A stretch of DNA of 64,000 bases, from NCBI GenBank assembly GCA_027605045.1, contig JAQFWX010000005.1:434001-498000 (forward strand). Direction: 5' to 3'. The position numbers and the translations under genes are program-made. The stretch is from Phallus indusiatus (Eukaryota > Basidiomycota > Agaricomycetes > Phallales > Phallaceae). Position 1 is the stretch's first letter; every line of letters begins with the position of its first letter. A model generated the notes under the pieces. The model made no database searches. It had not been told where the DNA came from and saw only the letters and a program-made list of their open reading frames with translations. Positions 60,445 to 64,000 of the stretch are shown here, piece after piece.

Positions 60445-62401
60445 GCGACGTGTCGTTCAACGACGGACATTGATACTTCCCACATTGGACTCAAAATCTT
60501 AGCAACGCTCATTCTTTTGACTTAGCTTCATACAGTTACTCCTATATTTCTTTTTATTTTGTGAGACTTTTTCTTGGACACTTCCCCTTCTGTAGGCCAG
60601 AGTCTTATTTATCTGAGATGGACAATAAAATTTTCGGTTCGACCAATCAATATAGAATCTTCACAGCACTGGCTAATCAGAACTAGCTCGTGACTAGAGC
60701 TTGTGCGATGGTGTTGTAGGTTATCAACAGAGTTCGTTATCGGATGACACAAAGTGTGAGGCAGTTCTCATGGTCATTTTACACGATGAGTTCTGCTGGT
60801 CCTATACATACATAGTTAGTATTCGAGCCGATCCTCCCCAGCCGAAAGAAATTGAGCCGGGGGTGGGAACGGCCCATGATGAGTGTAGGGAAATCTGCTA
60901 TATTAAGAATTTATGAACTTCTGGCCGAGTCGTTACTAGTCATTTGATGAGAGCTTGTTATTCGATTCGATTTTACATCTCTTTTCGATAAGAAGAATTG
61001 AAGAATTGCAGCCGTGACGTTCACCGAGTTCTTTCAATACAATCGGTCCAGGGTGAGTCGGAGAAGGTCGGAAAGAATGCTTTGGAACGTTGCATAGTGC
61101 AGTACCAGTATATGGTATGTTCAGGTATCTGGAAGGATCTTAAAAAGGTAGTTGTTGGAGCTTTCATCAAAAAACTTACACCCTTGTTATCACTTTGGAG
61201 TCTCTGGGGTAAGAAGCTAGCACCTCGTCTGAGTCGCTGCCCCAAAACATGCAATAGCACCGATTCGTCAAGTTGAAAAACTCTGTTCAGATTTCGGAAG
61301 TTTCAATAATAGAGACGCTTCGAAAAACCGCAGCGATACTCTTTTCCTTGAAAAAGGTTGCGCCTCTGAAGTCATGCACCGCGTGCAACTACTAATACTG
61401 CTTGTACACGATGACACGACAATCGCGAGCCATGCCAGGTCTTGAGACGGACACTGACCACGGGTTCAACGTCCACAGGCCTTTTTTGTAAGGTTGGATG
61501 TTTTTAGTAACGTGGCCGTTTTTCTCGTTTTGATCAAGGACATTCAATATTCCGATACAACAAGGAAGAAGCGAGCGAGCGAGCGATGTCAGTTGCTAGT
61601 TGAAAAAACTCCAGTCGGTGTGACGGCCATTCAAATTCAAATATATAGCCCAAGCTTTCAATAATTAATTACTGGCAGATTATGAAGTATACTGGCTGCA
61701 ACTATATAATTTAGAATCATTCAGGCTATGAGCATGATCGGTCTTTTCTCAGTAAGCACCGGACACATTCAAATTCCTAAACTCAAGCCAGCTTTTGACT
61801 GGTTAGCCTGGCTCCACATGTACCAGAGGGACTTGAAAATGCAACTCAGTTGCGTTTTGCTTCTATTCAATGAGGAGCCTCTCCGCGTCATTATTTCAAA
61901 ACATTGGCCCTAGTGTTAGCTACCCGATGTCGCGCCGGTGACCAAAGAATGCTAGTATGGTATTGACAGCTCGCTTCTTGACTATTGGGGAAAGAAATAA
62001 ATAACAATCCTGACAGGCCCATGATATAATATAATAGTGTTCGTTGACAGATAATACATTATCAACTGAGAGACAAGTCCGAAGTTCACTTCGCAAATGA
62101 AAAACTGCGGCGAACGCTGATCATTACCAATACGCTACCATTGCTATTTATGATTACTGGCGGTCAGCTGCTCACGTATTCCTTCGTTTGTAGGCTACAT
62201 ACAATCCGAATTATATCTGATAGAATAATCTGGGAGTACAACTCTATTTTTAGGACTTAGCTGAACACGTGTATATGCAATCTACACGAGGCTGATTCAG
62301 AATCGATATCGAAATAATATCAACAGGAACAATGTTCAAGTCAAAGCAGCATGGGGTATAAGAGCATCCGGCGTTCATTGGATCTTGGACCACAGTGACA
62401 C
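60445..62401. other. Intergenic, no supported gene
   Basis: Almost 2 kb between the chitin synthase stop and the bZIP stop (convergent). Only short frames are present. A simple GCGA repeat lies at about 61572-61586. Confidence 0.45.
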
Positions 62402-63666
62402 TCAAAAAGCTCTCACAGTTGAATAGGGCCATATTTGGAGATCGGACCAAGGGCCGTTTGTGGAAATACTCAGCGGCGCATGAGTATTAACCTGGGTTCG
62501 CTTCGCAGAAGCCCCGCTATTAGAGTCATAGTAGGAAAGCATCTCATCCTGTAGAAGAAATTGACAAATTTCAAAACTTTGAATTTTCATCTAGAAGAAA
62601 TAATATGTCACCTTTTCTTGCTTCCCAATCGCATTCATTTGAATTGGAGGAGAGATGTCGCAGTTACGCAAATAAGGTGATTCGTGAAAATGGTTTGGTA
62701 TCTGCGAAATTAAGGAAAAAAACATCGTTACTAGGATCCACAGAATTCTGAGAGACGAAAGGTTCGAAAACAAGGTCTTATAACGAAGACTTAAAAACAG
62801 AAAGAAATTAATACTCGCCAAATATGGAGTTGGAGCAGCCTCAGAAGAGGCACTCGAAATGCTCGATGTTGATCGATTTCTAGCATGGCCCCAGGAAGGC
62901 GGAGAATCAGCCTGTGGTGGGGTTGGGATATACGATGTCCATGGGGATTGTTCATCTCTCAAAAGTGGCGTTGATTGCGACGTCTCAGGAATAGTCATTC
63001 CTCCTGGACCTTGTAAATGGTAACCACGGCTTTGAACGCTGGGAGACGGTGGTATCAGATGGTTGGACGAAGGCACAAGCTTATGAGTGGCAGGTTCGAT
63101 GCCAGGACCGACCGAGTCCTATAGACAGAATGAACTAGGATCACAAGTTCTCGCTTTTTTTAAAAGTGGCACAAGGGCCAAAATGATACTCGCCAAGTAC
63201 GTGTATCGAAGCTCATTCTCACCCGAAGATGATACTCGGCGGCGCTTTGGGGGGCGCCGTTGCTCTTCTGAAGGCATGGCGTTTTGGGGTGTCATAACAG
63301 ATGATATAGAGAAGTTGGCTGCCTGCTGAAGCTGAAGTTTACGAAGCTCTGCTCGAAGTGATTCATTTTCTTCTTTCAGCTCCCGCAGTTTAACTTGTGT
63401 GGTCGGCAAATTAGAGACATCTTCGGTAGAAAGCGCCAGTGCGGTTTGTAGTTTTGAAACGGTCTGCTCGAGCTAATAAAAAATTGTTGAATACAAATCT
63501 TTTGTACAGCGAGAGCGCGCGCTCTTAACGGAGAAAGAAGCGCAAGAGTTGGACATACTTGTTCGATGTAAGCCTTCCGTTTAGCACGATGCCTGGCTTG
63601 AGCCTTCGCATTTCGACTCTTGCCGGCCCAGATGTCGAGGGGAGGTGTTAATCCAACAGAAGACAT
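62402..63666 (-). CDS. bZIP transcription factor
   Basis: Minus-strand gene in about five exons. From MSSVGLTPPLDIWAGKSRN, the basic region reads RNAKAQARHRAKRKAYIEQ, and the leucine zipper starts in exon 2 (LEQTVSKLQTALALS, then VKLRELKEENESLRAELRKL). These fit the N-x7-R bZIP pattern and continue as a coiled coil with heptad Leu. The rest is disordered, Ser/Pro-rich, with a nuclear-signal-like PPKRRRV. A Pro-rich region reads TSYIPTPPQADSPPSWGHAR. The C-terminal exons contain YYDSNSGASAKRTQ and end WPYSTVRAF (stop 62402). Introns 2 and 3 both use GC donors. The frame is open upstream to a methionine at 63726, so a longer N-terminus is possible. Target genes are unknown; a CACGTG box lies just upstream at 63724-63729. 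Confidence 0.8.
62702..62818 (-). other. GC-AG intron 3 of the bZIP gene, in-frame and open
   Basis: The exon ends TAT TTG before GCGAGTAT, and the intron ends TTTCGCAG before ATACCAAACC. It is 117 nt long, a multiple of three, with no stop, so both spliced and retained forms can be translated. The donor octamer is identical to that of intron 2. Confidence 0.55.
63119..63193 (-). other. GC-AG intron 2 of the bZIP gene
   Basis: On the minus strand the exon ends TAC TTG before GCGAGTAT, and the intron ends TGTCTATAG before GACTCGGTCG. Phase 0 is required on both sides. Reading through hits a stop at the acceptor TAG, and the only nearby GT (GTACTT) gives the wrong phase. Confidence 0.65.
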
Positions 63667-64000
63667 GAGGGAAAGAGAGGGAGAGAGAGCAAGGGGATAA
63701 ACGGTTAACATTCGATAAACCCTCACGTGCTGCAGCCAATTTAAGTCGATTTTAGATAAGTGCTAAATGTCTGGTCACGCTTAGTCACGCGTCACGTCCG
63801 ATCTGTCCGCTGTTAGAACTCCACACGGGGCTGGCTCCCTTGACACGTTCCCGGACTTCTCTTCAAAATCTATCCAAGTTCTCTGGTTATATTTGTGTTT
63901 CTCTTGGCTTAGTCAAAAATGTTGGAAAATACGAACCTTGCCCTATTTATGTCAACTTCGATTTTCTACACCACTGTCCTCGGTTAAACCGTTGCTACAG
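63667..64000. promoter_or_regulatory. Upstream region of the bZIP gene
   Basis: It carries a CACGTG box (63724-63729) and several CACG repeats (TCACGCGTCACG near 63785), which resemble half-sites bound by bZIP or bHLH proteins. The window ends without another gene start. Confidence 0.35.

Noticed and set aside
61572..61586. GCGA tandem repeat as a possible regulatory array
   Set aside because: Too short, with only about four units, and in an otherwise featureless spacer.
1..64000. Search for transposons, CRISPR arrays, rRNA and retroelement remnants
   Set aside because: No transposase, reverse transcriptase, integrase, long terminal repeats or regularly spaced repeats were seen. CRISPR is not expected in a fungal genome.

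Overview
The window looks like nuclear DNA of a basidiomycete, most likely an agaricomycete. The genes are broken by many short introns (about 45-80 nt, GT...AG, CTAAC/CTNAC-like branch sites). The gene content also fits: a class I-type hydrophobin, a myosin-motor chitin synthase, CAP10- and CMT1-type 'capsule' glycosyltransferases, Atg1 and Mago. I rebuilt most genes exon by exon by checking splice sites, phases and conserved family motifs. All calls come from reading the sequence; no database search was run.

Layout. 1-5.7 kb: no convincing gene, then a pyrimidine-rich leader with two likely 5'UTR introns. 5.7-9.4 kb (+): AMSH/Sst2-like JAMM deubiquitinase with a very long coiled-coil insert. 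13.5-14.0 kb (+): hydrophobin. 14.5-15.1 kb (+): stand-alone CinA-C/PncC-type amidase. 15.8-18.6 kb (-): two related copies of an uncharacterised family with a possible PD-(D/E)XK signature, one of them decayed. 19.2-22.7 kb (+): Atg1 autophagy kinase, convergent with Sfm1 (-), which is divergent from a carnosine N-methyltransferase (+). 26.6-47.9 kb: a loose group of surface-glycan genes, namely two CAP10/GT90 paralogues, one SGNH-hydrolase-type membrane protein and one CMT1/CAP59 GT69 enzyme. Interleaved with them are a small C2H2 zinc-finger gene, an Ldb17/SPIN90-type actin regulator, an orphan gene and a PP2A activator (PTPA). 48.7-60.4 kb: Noc1/Mak21 (-), Mago nashi (+) and a 1902-residue chitin synthase with an N-terminal myosin motor (+). 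62.4-63.7 kb (-): bZIP transcription factor.

Functional themes are cell surface and wall building (hydrophobin, chitin synthase, CAP10, GT69 and SGNH proteins), trafficking and autophagy (AMSH-like enzyme, Atg1, Ldb17), and RNA/ribosome work (Noc1, Mago, Sfm1). Three divergent gene pairs share short intergenic promoters.

The most striking observations concern gene structure. There is a 6-nt microexon in Mago and a 10-nt microexon in Sfm1, both required by invariant family residues. The chitin synthase has an apparent GA-AG intron, and the bZIP gene has two successive GC-AG introns with identical donors.
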